In this document: in pieces, positions 39,580 to 48,469 of the stretch | Numbering within the stretch: position 1 is the stretch's first letter | How the letters are laid out: each line of letters starts with the position of its first letter | Position numbers and translations under genes: made by a program | From: VRUE01 sp963698085 | GTDB lineage: Bacteria > Actinomycetota > Thermoleophilia > Solirubrobacterales > 70-9 | Assembly: GCA_963698085.1 (NCBI GenBank) | Contig: OY969122.1 | Coordinates: 2,418,001-2,482,000, forward strand | Reading direction: 5' to 3' | DNA: 64,000 nucleotides | Notes under the pieces: model-generated | What the model saw: the letters and a program-made list of their open reading frames with translations, nothing else | Database searches by the model: none | What the model was told of the DNA's origin: nothing

Positions 39580-42035
39580 GGGTGCCTTACTCGTGGCTGC
39601 GCGAATACTGCGACCCGGGGATCGAGCCAAGGGAGCTGGCCGAGCGGCTGGCGATGACCGGGACCGAGGTCGAGCGGGTAATCAAGGTTGGCCCACCCGC
39701 CGCGGATGGATTCGTCGTCGGCAAGGTGCTCGAGCGTGAGAAGCACCCCAACGCCGACCGACTCAGCGTGTGCGTGGTCGACACCGGCGATGGTGATCCT
39801 CGCACGATCGTTTGTGGTGCGCCCAACGTGGCTGCAGGACAAACTGTGCCCGTAGCGCTACCCGGCGCGACGATGCCGGGCGGAACCAAGCTCGGCGAGG
39901 CAAAGCTGCGCGGCGTCAAGTCCTCGGGGATGATTCTCTCGGCCGCCGAGCTCGAGATCTCCGAGGAGTCGGATGGGATCCTGGTGCTAGAGGACGGGCC
40001 CGAGCCCGGTTCGCCCCTGGCTGACCTGCTGCCCGTGGCGGAGCCGGTGCTGGAGCTGGAGGTGACGCCCAACCGGGTCGATTGCTTCGGCGTCTACGGG
40101 GTCGCCCGCGAGGTGCACGCGATCAGTGGGGCCCCGCTAGCGCCTGAGCCCTGGGCGGAGGACGCGCCAGCGGAGGCGCTTGGCCAGGTCAGCCAGTTCG
40201 CCTCGGTCACGGTGGAGGTGCCCGAGCTTTGCCCCCGTTTCACCGCCCGGGTCTTCACCGACGTGGAGATCGGGCCCTCGCCGGCCTGGCTGCAGGCGCG
40301 GCTCAGCGCTGCCGGCCAGCGGCCGATCAACAACGTCGTCGACATCACCAACTACGTGATGCTGCTGACCGCGCAGCCGCTGCATGCCTTCGATTTGGAC
40401 AAAGTCCCCGACGGGGCGCTGACGGTTCGCGCCGCGAGCGAGGGGGAGAAAATGAAGACGCTCGACGAGGTCGAGCGGACCTTCGACACCGAGACGGTCC
40501 TGGTCTGCGACAAAAACGGGCCCTCCGGCATCGCCGGAATCATGGGCGGCCAGTCTTCCGAGGTCTCCGCGGGCACGACGCGGGTGCTGCTCGAGGTCGC
40601 CAACTGGAACGGCACCAACATCCTGCGCACCTCGCGCCTGCTCGGCCTGCGCTCCGAGGCCTCCTCACGCTTCGAGAAACAGCTGCACCCGGAGCTCTGC
40701 ATGCGGGCGCAGCGGATCGCCTCGCGGCTGATGGTCGAGCTGTGCGGGGCGAAGCTGATGCCGGGCACGATCGACGTGGCCGCCGAGATCCCAGCCCCGC
40801 CGCGGCTCCGCTTGCGGGGCGAGAAGGTCGAGGGATTGCTCGGCATGCGGATGGCCCAAACGGACGAGATCGTCTATCTGGAGCGGCTCGGTTTCAGCGC
40901 CTTCCCCGAAGATGGCGACGTCGTGGTGGAGGTTCCGGCCGATCGCCACTACGACGTCACCCGCGAGGTCGACCTGATCGAGGAGGTCGCGCGCGTCCAC
41001 GGCCTCGACGAGCATCTTCCCTCGACCCTGCCGGGCTCTGCCGGCCAGGCTGGCGGACTGCGCCGTGACCAGCGTTTGCGGCGCCGTGCAGAGGACGCGC
41101 TGCGCGACCTCGGCTTCGATGAGATCGTCGGCTGGAGCTTCACCGACCCCGGCGAGCTGGAGCAGCTGCGAATACCGGGCGACGATCCACGGGCGAGTGG
41201 GGTGATCCTCTCCAACCCGCTTTCGGAGGACCAATCCGTCATGCGCACGACGCTGCTCGGCTCCCTGCTCGGCGCCGCCCGGCACAACCTCTCCCGCGAT
41301 GCCGAAGGCGTAGCCCTCTTCGAGTCGGGACGGGTCTATCTGCCCGCCGCTGAGGCCGGGGCGAGTCCGCTTGCCGGCGGGTTCTCCGGTGAGCGGGCGG
41401 CACCCGTCGCCGAGCCGCACCGGCTCGGGGGCCTCGCCGTCGGGCCGCTGGCGCCGAAGTCGTGGCGGGACGGCGGCGAGCGGGCCGACTTCTTCGCGCT
41501 CAAGGGCGTGCTCGAAGGGTTGGCCGAACGGCTCGGCGTCGCGCTTACCTTCGAGCCCGCCGCCGAGCCCTTTCTGCACCCGGGTCGCGCCGCCAGGGTT
41601 GGGGTCGGCGAGCGTGCGGTGGGCTGGCTCGGCGAGCTGCACCCGCTCGTCAGCCGCGAATGGGATCTCGACTCGGCGGTCGGCTTCGAAATCGGCCTGG
41701 CCGAGCTGGTCGAGGCGGCCACCGCTGGTGAGGAGGCCTTCGAGGACGTGACCACCTTCCCCGCGGTTCTGCAGGACCTGGCCGTTGTCGTGCCGGTCGA
41801 GGTCGCGGCGGCGCAGGTGCGCGACGCGGTTCTCTCCGCTGGAGGCGAGCTGTTGCACGCCGCCGAAGTCTTCGATCTCTACGAAGGCGAGCAACTGGGG
41901 GAGGGGCGCAAGAGCCTCGCCCTGCGACTCGAGTTCCGCGCCGCGGACCGGACCCTCACCGACGAGGAGGTCGCCGCCAAACGCGACTCGATCGCCGCCC
42001 GGCTAGCCGAGATCGGAGGTGCGCTCCGTGAGTGA
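39576..42035 (+). CDS. pheT: Phenylalanyl-tRNA synthetase beta subunit
   Basis: An 819-residue subunit with an EMAP-like tRNA-binding domain (about 40-150: VLEREKHPNADRLSVCVVD), B3/B4 editing domain (TNYVMLLTAQPLHAFDLD), B5 and a core-like domain. A C-terminal ferredoxin-fold anticodon-binding domain closes the protein (FPAVLQDLAVVVPVEVAAAQV to SLALRLEFRAADRTLTDEEV). It is co-transcribed with pheS. The stop overlaps the argC start, linking the phe and arg genes into one run. Confidence 0.97.
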   Translation: MRVPYSWLREYCDPGIEPRELAERLAMTGTEVERVIKVGPPAADGFVVGKVLEREKHPNADRLSVCVVDTGDGDPRTIVCGAPNVAAGQTVPVALPGATMPGGTKLGEAKLRGVKSSGMILSAAELEISEESDGILVLEDGPEPGSPLADLLPVAEPVLELEVTPNRVDCFGVYGVAREVHAISGAPLAPEPWAEDAPAEALGQVSQFASVTVEVPELCPRFTARVFTDVEIGPSPAWLQARLSAAGQRPINNVVDITNYVMLLTAQPLHAFDLDKVPDGALTVRAASEGEKMKTLDEVERTFDTETVLVCDKNGPSGIAGIMGGQSSEVSAGTTRVLLEVANWNGTNILRTSRLLGLRSEASSRFEKQLHPELCMRAQRIASRLMVELCGAKLMPGTIDVAAEIPAPPRLRLRGEKVEGLLGMRMAQTDEIVYLERLGFSAFPEDGDVVVEVPADRHYDVTREVDLIEEVARVHGLDEHLPSTLPGSAGQAGGLRRDQRLRRRAEDALRDLGFDEIVGWSFTDPGELEQLRIPGDDPRASGVILSNPLSEDQSVMRTTLLGSLLGAARHNLSRDAEGVALFESGRVYLPAAEAGASPLAGGFSGERAAPVAEPHRLGGLAVGPLAPKSWRDGGERADFFALKGVLEGLAERLGVALTFEPAAEPFLHPGRAARVGVGERAVGWLGELHPLVSREWDLDSAVGFEIGLAELVEAATAGEEAFEDVTTFPAVLQDLAVVVPVEVAAAQVRDAVLSAGGELLHAAEVFDLYEGEQLGEGRKSLALRLEFRAADRTLTDEEVAAKRDSIAARLAEIGGALRE

Positions 42036-43029
42036 GAAGGCAAGAGTCCTCGTCGCCGGCGCCTCCGGGTTCACCGGTGCCCTCGCGGCCCAGATCGTCT
42101 GGCGCCATCCGCGCATGGAGTTGGTAGCCGTCACCTCGCGCAGCGACGCCGGTACGAGGCTGGACCGGCTCTACCCGCGCTACCGCGTGCCACTGGAGCT
42201 GACCGAGCTCGACCTCGCCGACCTCGAGGACATCGATGCGGCGATCGTCGCCTACCCGCACGGCGCGTCGGCGCCGACCGTCGCCGCGCTGCGCGAGCGC
42301 GGCATCGTCGTCGCCGACCTCTCCGCCGACTTCAGACTGCGGGACCTGCCGACCTACGAGCGCTGGTACGGCGAGCACGGGGCACCGGAGCTGTTCGGCG
42401 GCGCCGTCTACGGACTCACCGAGCTCTACCGCGAGCAACTGCGCGGGGCGAAGCTCGTCGCCGTGCCCGGCTGCTACCCGACGGCGAGCGTGCTGGCGCT
42501 GGCGCCACTGGCCGAAGGCGGCCTGCTGAGCGACGTCGTGATCGACGCCAAGCAGGGAGTCTCCGGCGCCGGCCGTGGCGGCGGCGACGCGATGCACTAC
42601 GCGAACATGGACGAGAACGCCTTCCCCTACAAGACCGAGGGCCACCGCCACCGGCCCGAGATCGAACAGGAGCTGGCGGCGCTTGGCGGCGAGACCCCGG
42701 TCACCTTCGTCCCGCATCTGCTGCCGCTCGACCAGGGCGAGCTGACCAGCTGCTATGTGCAGCTGAGCGAGTCGGTCTCCAAAGAGGGGGTTCAGGCGCT
42801 CTATGCGGAGCGGTACGCAAAGGAGCCGTTCGTCCAAGCGGTCGACCAGCCGCCAGGCCTGCGCGACGTGCGCGACTCGAATGAGTGTCATATATACGTC
42901 ACCGTCACGGATCGCGGCCGCGTGCTCGCCTTCTCGGCGCTCGACAACCTCTGGAAGGGAGCGTCGGGACAGGCGGTGCAGTGCCTCAACCTGATGCTGG
43001 GATTCGAGGAGACGGACGGATTGCGATGA
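42028..43029 (+). CDS. argC: N-acetyl-gamma-glutamyl-phosphate reductase
   Basis: ArgC catalyses the third step of arginine synthesis. The GTG at 42028 is preferred because GGAGG lies 8 bases upstream (42015-42019) and the protein then begins SEKARVLVAGASGFTGALAA, the NADP-binding Rossmann motif; a GTG at 42019 is possible. The catalytic Cys is in VPGCYPTASVLAL. 333 residues. Overlaps pheT by 8 bases and argJ by 4 bases. Confidence 0.96.
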   Translation: MSEKARVLVAGASGFTGALAAQIVWRHPRMELVAVTSRSDAGTRLDRLYPRYRVPLELTELDLADLEDIDAAIVAYPHGASAPTVAALRERGIVVADLSADFRLRDLPTYERWYGEHGAPELFGGAVYGLTELYREQLRGAKLVAVPGCYPTASVLALAPLAEGGLLSDVVIDAKQGVSGAGRGGGDAMHYANMDENAFPYKTEGHRHRPEIEQELAALGGETPVTFVPHLLPLDQGELTSCYVQLSESVSKEGVQALYAERYAKEPFVQAVDQPPGLRDVRDSNECHIYVTVTDRGRVLAFSALDNLWKGASGQAVQCLNLMLGFEETDGLR

Positions 43030-44183
43030 GCGAGTCCTTCTTCAGGTCCAGGTGGGTCGAACCGCCGGTGGACGTCGAGGGGCTCGACCCCGCCCAGCTT
43101 GCACCCGGTTTCCGCGCCGGCGCCGCGCACTGCGGCCTTAAGGGCGGCGGAAAGACCGACGTCGGCCTGCTCGTTTGCGACTCGCCGCAGGTCGTCTCCT
43201 CACTGCTGCTGACCCGCAATGCCTCCGCCGCGGCGCCGGTTCGAGTTTGCCGCCAGCGCGTCGAACGAGGTTCCGTTCGGGCGGCGGTCGTCAACGCCGG
43301 CAACGCCAACGCCGAGACGGGCGAGCAGGGCTTCGCCGATGCGTGGGCGATGTGCGAGAAGGCGGCAGCCGAGCTGGGTCTCGACGCGGCGGCGGTCGCG
43401 GTAGCCGAGACCGGTGTGATCGGCGTGCCACTGCCGATCGACGCGGTACTGAGCGGGATCGGAGATGCGGCGGCTTCGCTCTCGCCGAACGGCGGCGGTG
43501 CCTTCTCTGACGCGATCCTCACCACCGATCGCTGGCCGAAGCGCTGCACCCTGCGGGCCGGCGGGGTGACGATCTCCGCGCAGGCCAAGGGCGCCGGGAT
43601 GATGCAGCCGGACTTCGCCACGATGCTCTGCTTCGTGCAAACCGACGCCGTCGTCGAAAATCCGGACTCGTTGTTGCGCGAGGCCGTCGGGGCGTCCTTT
43701 GAGCGGATCAGCGTCGACGGCCAGATGAGCACCAACGACACCGTGCTGCTGCAGGCGACCGGCGAGGCTGGGACGCGCCTCCCCGAGGGCCTGCTGGAGG
43801 CTGTGCTGCTGCAGCTGGCGATCGAGATCGTCGCCGACGGCGAGGGCGCGGTCCGGGTTGGCAGGGTCCAGGTCGACGGCGCCGCCAGCAGCGAGGAGGC
43901 GGAGCGGGTGGCGCGCGCGATCGCCAACTCGCCGTTGGTCAAGACGGCCCTCTTCGGGCGCGACCCGAACTGGGGCCGGATCGCGCAGGCGGCGGGGATG
44001 GCATTGGCCGGCGAGGATTTGGAAGAGATTGGCGCCGACTCGATCGACGCAACCGAGCTGGCCGAGGACGTCGCCGAGACCGAGATCGGGCTGCGGCTCG
44101 ACCGCGGCGAGGGGACGGCCCACGTCTGGTTCTCGGACCTGGGCTACGAGTACGTGCGGATCAACGCCGAGTACACGACCTGA
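43026..44183 (+). CDS. argJ: Bifunctional ornithine acetyltransferase/N-acetylglutamate synthase
   Basis: ArgJ recycles the acetyl group from N-acetylornithine to glutamate. The precursor is cut before a threonine nucleophile; the motif QPDFATMLCF contains it at about residue 200. The N-terminal CGLKGGGKTDVGLLV and C-terminal GRDPNWGRIAQAAG motifs are also present. 385 residues from the ATG at 43026; a longer frame upstream reads through argC. Presence of ArgJ argues for the acetyl-recycling pathway. Confidence 0.96.
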   Translation: MSESFFRSRWVEPPVDVEGLDPAQLAPGFRAGAAHCGLKGGGKTDVGLLVCDSPQVVSSLLLTRNASAAAPVRVCRQRVERGSVRAAVVNAGNANAETGEQGFADAWAMCEKAAAELGLDAAAVAVAETGVIGVPLPIDAVLSGIGDAAASLSPNGGGAFSDAILTTDRWPKRCTLRAGGVTISAQAKGAGMMQPDFATMLCFVQTDAVVENPDSLLREAVGASFERISVDGQMSTNDTVLLQATGEAGTRLPEGLLEAVLLQLAIEIVADGEGAVRVGRVQVDGAASSEEAERVARAIANSPLVKTALFGRDPNWGRIAQAAGMALAGEDLEEIGADSIDATELAEDVAETEIGLRLDRGEGTAHVWFSDLGYEYVRINAEYTT

Positions 44184-44194
44184 GAGGCGGACGG

Positions 44195-45034
44195 ATGAGC
44201 AGCAACGTCGACACCCTGCTGGAGGCGCTCCCCTACATCAAGGAGTTCCATGGCCGCACCGTCGTGATCAAGTACGGCGGCGCGGCGATGCGGGACGAGC
44301 AACTGCGCGAGGATTTCGCCACCGACGTCGTCCTGCTCAAGTACGTTGGCCTAAACCCGGTGGTAGTGCACGGGGGCGGGCCGGAGATCACCCAGTACAT
44401 GGAGCGGCTCGGGCTTGAGGTGCGCTTCCACGAGGGCCTGCGCGTCTCCGATGCGGAGACGGTCGAGGTTGCCCGCATGGTCCTGCTCGGCAAGATCAAT
44501 TCCGAAATCGTGCAGCGGCTCAACCAGCACGGCCAGCCGGCGGTCGGCCTCTCGGGCCAGGACGGCTCGCTGTTCGCGGTGGCGCCGGTCGCCAATGCCG
44601 AGCAGGTCGGTTTCGTCGGCACGATTGAGAACGTCGACGTCGACGTTCTCAACCACATCGCCGAGGACTACATCCCCGTCATCGCCTCCTCTGCATCGGA
44701 CGCCGACGGCCGTCCCTACAACGTCAATGCCGACGAGGCGGCCGGCAAGGTCGCCGCCGCCCTCGGCGCTTACAAGGCGGTCTTCCTCACCGACGTCGAG
44801 GGCTGGCTCGCCGATTCCGGCGACCATGGCTCGCTGATCTCCAACGCCACCGTGCGCGAGGTCGAAGGCAAGCTGGAGGGGATATCCGGCGGCATGCGGC
44901 CGAAGCTGCAGGCGTGCGTCGACGCAATTCAGGGGGGCGCCCAATCAGCCCACATCATCGACGGGCGCCAGCCGCATAGCTTGCTGCTGGAGCTGTTCAC
45001 CGACGCCGGCATCGGCACCATGGTCACGCCATGA
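44195..45034 (+). CDS. argB: Acetylglutamate kinase
   Basis: A 279-residue amino-acid kinase fold protein with VVIKYGGAAMRDEQL at the ATP site, VVVHGGGPEITQYM for substrate binding and GGMRPKLQACVDAIQGG near the C-terminus. The N-terminal helix (LLEALPYIKEF) is of the type found in arginine-inhibitable hexameric kinases, so feedback control is likely by family precedent. Sits 11 bases after argJ and overlaps argD by 4 bases. Confidence 0.96.
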   Translation: MSSNVDTLLEALPYIKEFHGRTVVIKYGGAAMRDEQLREDFATDVVLLKYVGLNPVVVHGGGPEITQYMERLGLEVRFHEGLRVSDAETVEVARMVLLGKINSEIVQRLNQHGQPAVGLSGQDGSLFAVAPVANAEQVGFVGTIENVDVDVLNHIAEDYIPVIASSASDADGRPYNVNADEAAGKVAAALGAYKAVFLTDVEGWLADSGDHGSLISNATVREVEGKLEGISGGMRPKLQACVDAIQGGAQSAHIIDGRQPHSLLLELFTDAGIGTMVTP

Positions 45035-46221
45035 AGCTGGAGGAGTTGCAGGCGCTCGAGCAGCGCTTCCTGATGCAGACCTACCGACGGGCGGAGGTCG
45101 AGTTCGTGCGCGGTGAGGGGGTGCTGCTCTGGGATGCCGAGGGTAAGGAGTACCTCGACTTCCTTGCCGGGATCTCGGTCTGCTCGGTCGGGCACTGCCA
45201 CCCGGCCGTGGTCGAGGCCGTCCGCGAGCAGGCCGGAACCCTGATGCACGTCTCCAACCTCTTTTACACCGAGCCGATGGTGCGGCTTGCTGAGCGACTG
45301 TCGGAGTCGAGCCTCGGCGGCAAGGTCTTCCTCTCCAACTCCGGCACCGAGGCGACCGAGTGCGCGATCAAGGTCGCCCGCAAGCACGCCCACCGGCGGG
45401 GCGTCGAGCGCCCGGAGATCGTCAGCTTCGAGCGCGATTTCCACGGCCGTACCTACGGCGCCCTCTCGGCGACGCCGAAGCTCGCCGAAGACCCGGCGCT
45501 GGGCCCGATGCTGCCCGGCTTCCGCGCCGTCCCGTTCGATGACGCCGGTGCTCTGCGCGAAGCCGTCCACGAGAGCACCGCGGCGGTGATGATCGAGCCG
45601 ATCCAGGGCGAGTCGGGTGTCTATCCGCTCGCCGAAGAGACGCTGCTCACCGCCCGCCAGGCGTGTGACGAGGTGGGCGCGCTGCTCGTCTTCGACGAGA
45701 TCCAGACTGGGATGGGACGCACGGGCTCGCTCTGGGCCTACGAGCAGACGCCGGTACGGCCGGATCTGCTGACCAGCGCCAAGGCACTCGGTGGCGGCCT
45801 GCCGGTCGGCGCCTGCATCGCCAGCGAGGAGCTCGGCGACGTGCTCGAGGCCGGCGATCACGGCTCGACCTTTGCCGGCGGCGCGGTCGGCTCGGCGGCG
45901 GCGCTTGCCGTCCTCGACCTCGTCGACGACCCCGCTCTCCTGCGCGGAGTTCGCGAGCGAGGCGCCGCCCTTCGCGAGAGCCTGCTGGAGATCGATGGCG
46001 TGGCTGAGGTTCGCGGTCGCGGCTTGATGTTGGGAGTTGGGCTGGAGAGCGGAATCGATGCCACCAGGGCGCGCGACGACCTGCTCGGCCGCGGTCTGAT
46101 CGTCAACGCCCCCGAGCCTGGCACGTTGCGCCTGCTGCCGCCGCTGACGGTCGATTCGGCCCAAATCGAGCGCGCCGTTGCGCTGATTGCCGAATCGCTC
46201 CTAAGCTACGCAGCACGATGA
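45031..46221 (+). CDS. argD: Acetylornithine aminotransferase
   Basis: A 396-residue class III PLP aminotransferase. FLSNSGTEATECAIKVARKH binds the cofactor phosphate, FDEIQTGMGRTGSLWAYE holds the Asp, and the PLP lysine lies in LTSAKALGGGLPVGACI. Converts N-acetylglutamate semialdehyde to N-acetylornithine. Overlaps argB and the following gene by 4 bases each. Confidence 0.96.
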   Translation: MKLEELQALEQRFLMQTYRRAEVEFVRGEGVLLWDAEGKEYLDFLAGISVCSVGHCHPAVVEAVREQAGTLMHVSNLFYTEPMVRLAERLSESSLGGKVFLSNSGTEATECAIKVARKHAHRRGVERPEIVSFERDFHGRTYGALSATPKLAEDPALGPMLPGFRAVPFDDAGALREAVHESTAAVMIEPIQGESGVYPLAEETLLTARQACDEVGALLVFDEIQTGMGRTGSLWAYEQTPVRPDLLTSAKALGGGLPVGACIASEELGDVLEAGDHGSTFAGGAVGSAAALAVLDLVDDPALLRGVRERGAALRESLLEIDGVAEVRGRGLMLGVGLESGIDATRARDDLLGRGLIVNAPEPGTLRLLPPLTVDSAQIERAVALIAESLLSYAAR

Positions 46222-46676
46222 GCGCCAAGAAGTTCCCCCGAGAGCCGAAGCCACCCGGCTCGGCCGCCGATGCCGCGCAGCGGCTGGCCCGGATCGTCGA
46301 TGCCGCCGAGCAGGCGGCGGCGAGCGTGATCGACGACGCCGAGCGACAGGCCCAGCGCCACCTCGAGGAGGCGCGCGAGCGAGCCGACCGGATCGTCGCC
46401 GAGCGCCTGCGCGAGCTGGCCGACGAGCTCGATCGCCCCGATTCGGGCGAGCGCCGTACCGGCCATTTGAAACCGGTCGAGAACGAGGTGGATTACGACG
46501 ACGGCGAGGCGCCGCTGGCCCCGCGCCGGTCCGGCTCCGCCGCCGCTCGCCTCCTGGCGACGCAGATGGCTGTTTCCGGAGCCGACCGGGCGGAGATAGA
46601 AGCGCGCTTGCGGAGCGGCTTCGAGATCGAGGACACCGGCGAGATCCTCGACGCAATCCTGGGTCCGGAGGACTGA
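46218..46676 (+). CDS. Coiled-coil protein of unknown function in the arg cluster
   Basis: I do not recognise a family. The 152-residue protein has a long charged helix (about residues 25-75, with repeats such as DDAERQAQRHLEEARERADR) reminiscent of DivIVA-like coiled coils. An acidic linker follows, then a small C-terminal helical domain (ADRAEIEARLRSGFEIEDTGEILDAIL, split). The start overlaps argD by 4 bases, so it is translated with the arginine genes, although no direct link to arginine is evident. Confidence 0.75.
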   Translation: MSAKKFPREPKPPGSAADAAQRLARIVDAAEQAAASVIDDAERQAQRHLEEARERADRIVAERLRELADELDRPDSGERRTGHLKPVENEVDYDDGEAPLAPRRSGSAAARLLATQMAVSGADRAEIEARLRSGFEIEDTGEILDAILGPED

Positions 46677-46680
46677 AGCC

Positions 46681-47034
46681 GTGCACGATGATCCGACTCG
46701 GATCATGGGGCAGCCCGAGGAGCCCGGCCAGCCTGGTGGGCGACCCCACGGCAACATGCGCTTGCTCATTGCCGGCTTGATCGCCGTGATCGTCGGCCTC
46801 GTCGTCGCGATCGTCGTGATCGCCTCTGATGACGGTGGCGACGGGACGACCTCTGCGCCCACGACGATAACGACGGAACCGACCAGCGACGAAACGACGA
46901 CGGAGCCGACGACGACGGAGTCGACGCAAACGGAAACGACTGCGACGACGACCACCGACACGACTGAACCGACCACGGCGCCGCCGACTACCACCGAAGA
47001 AGAAAACGGCAGCGGCGGGATTCCCGCCGAATGA
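46681..47034 (+). CDS. Single-pass membrane protein with Thr-rich tail
   Basis: A 117-residue product with a short N-terminal cytoplasmic part, one transmembrane helix (LLIAGLIAVIVGLVVAIVVI) and a 60-residue extracellular tail made mostly of Thr, Glu and Pro. Such tails are common in actinobacterial envelope proteins and may be O-mannosylated. GTG start; the stop overlaps the argG start by 4 bases. Function unknown. Confidence 0.75.
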   Translation: MHDDPTRIMGQPEEPGQPGGRPHGNMRLLIAGLIAVIVGLVVAIVVIASDDGGDGTTSAPTTITTEPTSDETTTEPTTTESTQTETTATTTTDTTEPTTAPPTTTEEENGSGGIPAE

Positions 47035-48308
47035 GCGAGCTTTCCCCCGAGCAAGTCCGCACGGCGGGCTATGAGGCCGACCCCGCCGAGGTCCGGCGAG
47101 TCTTGCTGCTCTACTCGGGCGGCCTCGACACCAGCGTGATGCTGAAGTGGATCCAGGACCGCTACGGGGCGGAGGTCGTCTGCCTCACCGTCAACCTCGG
47201 CCAGCCCGGCGAGGACTACGCGGTGATCGAAGACAAGGCGAAGCGGCTCGGCGCGCTCGAGTGCCACGTGGTCGACGCCCGCGAGCGCTTCGCCCGCGAC
47301 TTCGTCGTGCCGGCGATCAAGGCGAACGCGCTCTACGGCGGTGGCTATCCGCTCTTCACCGCCCTGGGCCGGCCGCTGATCGCCGAGCTGGCGGTCGAGT
47401 ACGCGCGCCAGACCGGCTGCGACACGATCGCCCACGGTTGTACCGGCAAGGGCAACGACCAGGTGCGGATCGAGGCGACGGTAGCCACGCTGGCACCGGA
47501 GCTGAAAACGATCGCGCCGGTGCGCTCCTGGCAGATGGGTCGCGACGAGGAGATTGCCTACGCGCGCGAGCACGGCATTCCGGTCAAGGGCGGCACCGAG
47601 GCGGCTCCCTACTCGATCGACGACAACCTCTGGGGCCGCTCCTCGGAGGGACGCTGGATCGAGGATCTCGGCCACGCGCCCGAGGACGACGTCTTCCAAC
47701 TGGTCACCCGGCCCGAGCGGGCACCCGATCAGGCCGAGACGGTGACGATCGAGTTCGAGGCCGGGGTTCCGGTCGCATTCAACGGCGAGCGGCTCGGCAT
47801 CGTCGCGCTGCTCGAAGCCGTCGCCGAGGTCGGCAGCCGCCACGGGGTGGGCATCGTCGATCACATCGAGGACCGCATCGTCGGGCTCAAGGTGCGCGAC
47901 ATCTACGAGGTGCCGGCTGCCGCGATCCTCTTGCCCGCTCACCAGGATCTGGAGAAGCTGGTCGGCACGATCCACCAGAACCAGTTCAAGCCGGCCCTCG
48001 ATCAGAAGTGGGGCTACCTCGTCTACGCCGGTCTCTGGTGGGAGCCGCTGCGCGCCGATCTCGACGCCTACATGGACGCCGTCAACGCCCAGGTGAGCGG
48101 GACGATCGGGCTGAAGCTGTACAAGGGGAGTGTGCGAGTCGTGACCCGCTCCTCGCCCAACGCCGTCTACGACGCCGGCCTCGCCTCCTTCGCTGAGTCC
48201 GGCGGCCTCTTCTCGCAGGCCGCTTCACCCGGATTCATCGAGCTCTGGTCGCTGCAGTCACGGATGGCACATCGGATCAGGCAGCGCGAGAAGGGGGGAG
48301 GGGACTGA
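47031..48308 (+). CDS. argG: Argininosuccinate synthase
   Basis: A 425-residue enzyme joining citrulline and aspartate. The PP-loop LLLYSGGLDTSVMLKW and the GCTGKGNDQVRIEA and PVKGGTEAAPYSIDDNLWG motifs (each part of the active site) are clear. A 20-residue N-terminal extension precedes the P-loop. argF and argH, needed to complete the pathway, are not in this window. Stop overlaps the next small gene (TGATG). Confidence 0.96.
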   Translation: MSELSPEQVRTAGYEADPAEVRRVLLLYSGGLDTSVMLKWIQDRYGAEVVCLTVNLGQPGEDYAVIEDKAKRLGALECHVVDARERFARDFVVPAIKANALYGGGYPLFTALGRPLIAELAVEYARQTGCDTIAHGCTGKGNDQVRIEATVATLAPELKTIAPVRSWQMGRDEEIAYAREHGIPVKGGTEAAPYSIDDNLWGRSSEGRWIEDLGHAPEDDVFQLVTRPERAPDQAETVTIEFEAGVPVAFNGERLGIVALLEAVAEVGSRHGVGIVDHIEDRIVGLKVRDIYEVPAAAILLPAHQDLEKLVGTIHQNQFKPALDQKWGYLVYAGLWWEPLRADLDAYMDAVNAQVSGTIGLKLYKGSVRVVTRSSPNAVYDAGLASFAESGGLFSQAASPGFIELWSLQSRMAHRIRQREKGGGD

Positions 48309-48460
48309 TGTACAACAGGCTTGGCAAAACTGCCCTACGTTTCGCGATCGTCTACCTGCGCCGTCGCTACCGGCGCGAGATCCAGATCGGCGCCGGGATC
48401 GCAGTGGCTGCGATCGGCATCGCGGCCTACCTCGCCAACCGGGACGTGCCCGAGGGTTGA
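48308..48460 (+). CDS. 50-residue basic membrane protein after argG
   Basis: An ATG overlapping the argG stop opens a 50-codon frame: MYNRLGKTALRFAIVYLRRR, a basic segment, then a hydrophobic helix (IGAGIAVAAIGIAAYLA) and NRDVPEG. The basic-then-hydrophobic layout suggests a small inner-membrane protein. Coupling to argG and clear codon bias support it as real. Confidence 0.65.
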   Translation: MYNRLGKTALRFAIVYLRRRYRREIQIGAGIAVAAIGIAAYLANRDVPEG

Positions 48461-48469
48461 GGTGGTCGG

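Noticed and set aside
46840..47000. Repetitive ACG-rich stretch as a CRISPR or tandem repeat array
   Set aside because: It is the codon pattern of the Thr/Glu-rich protein tail; there is no fixed repeat-spacer period.
46206..47975. 589-codon minus-strand frame over the arg genes
   Set aside because: Shadow of argG and its small upstream genes; the valine-rich stretch is the reverse complement of the Thr-rich tail.
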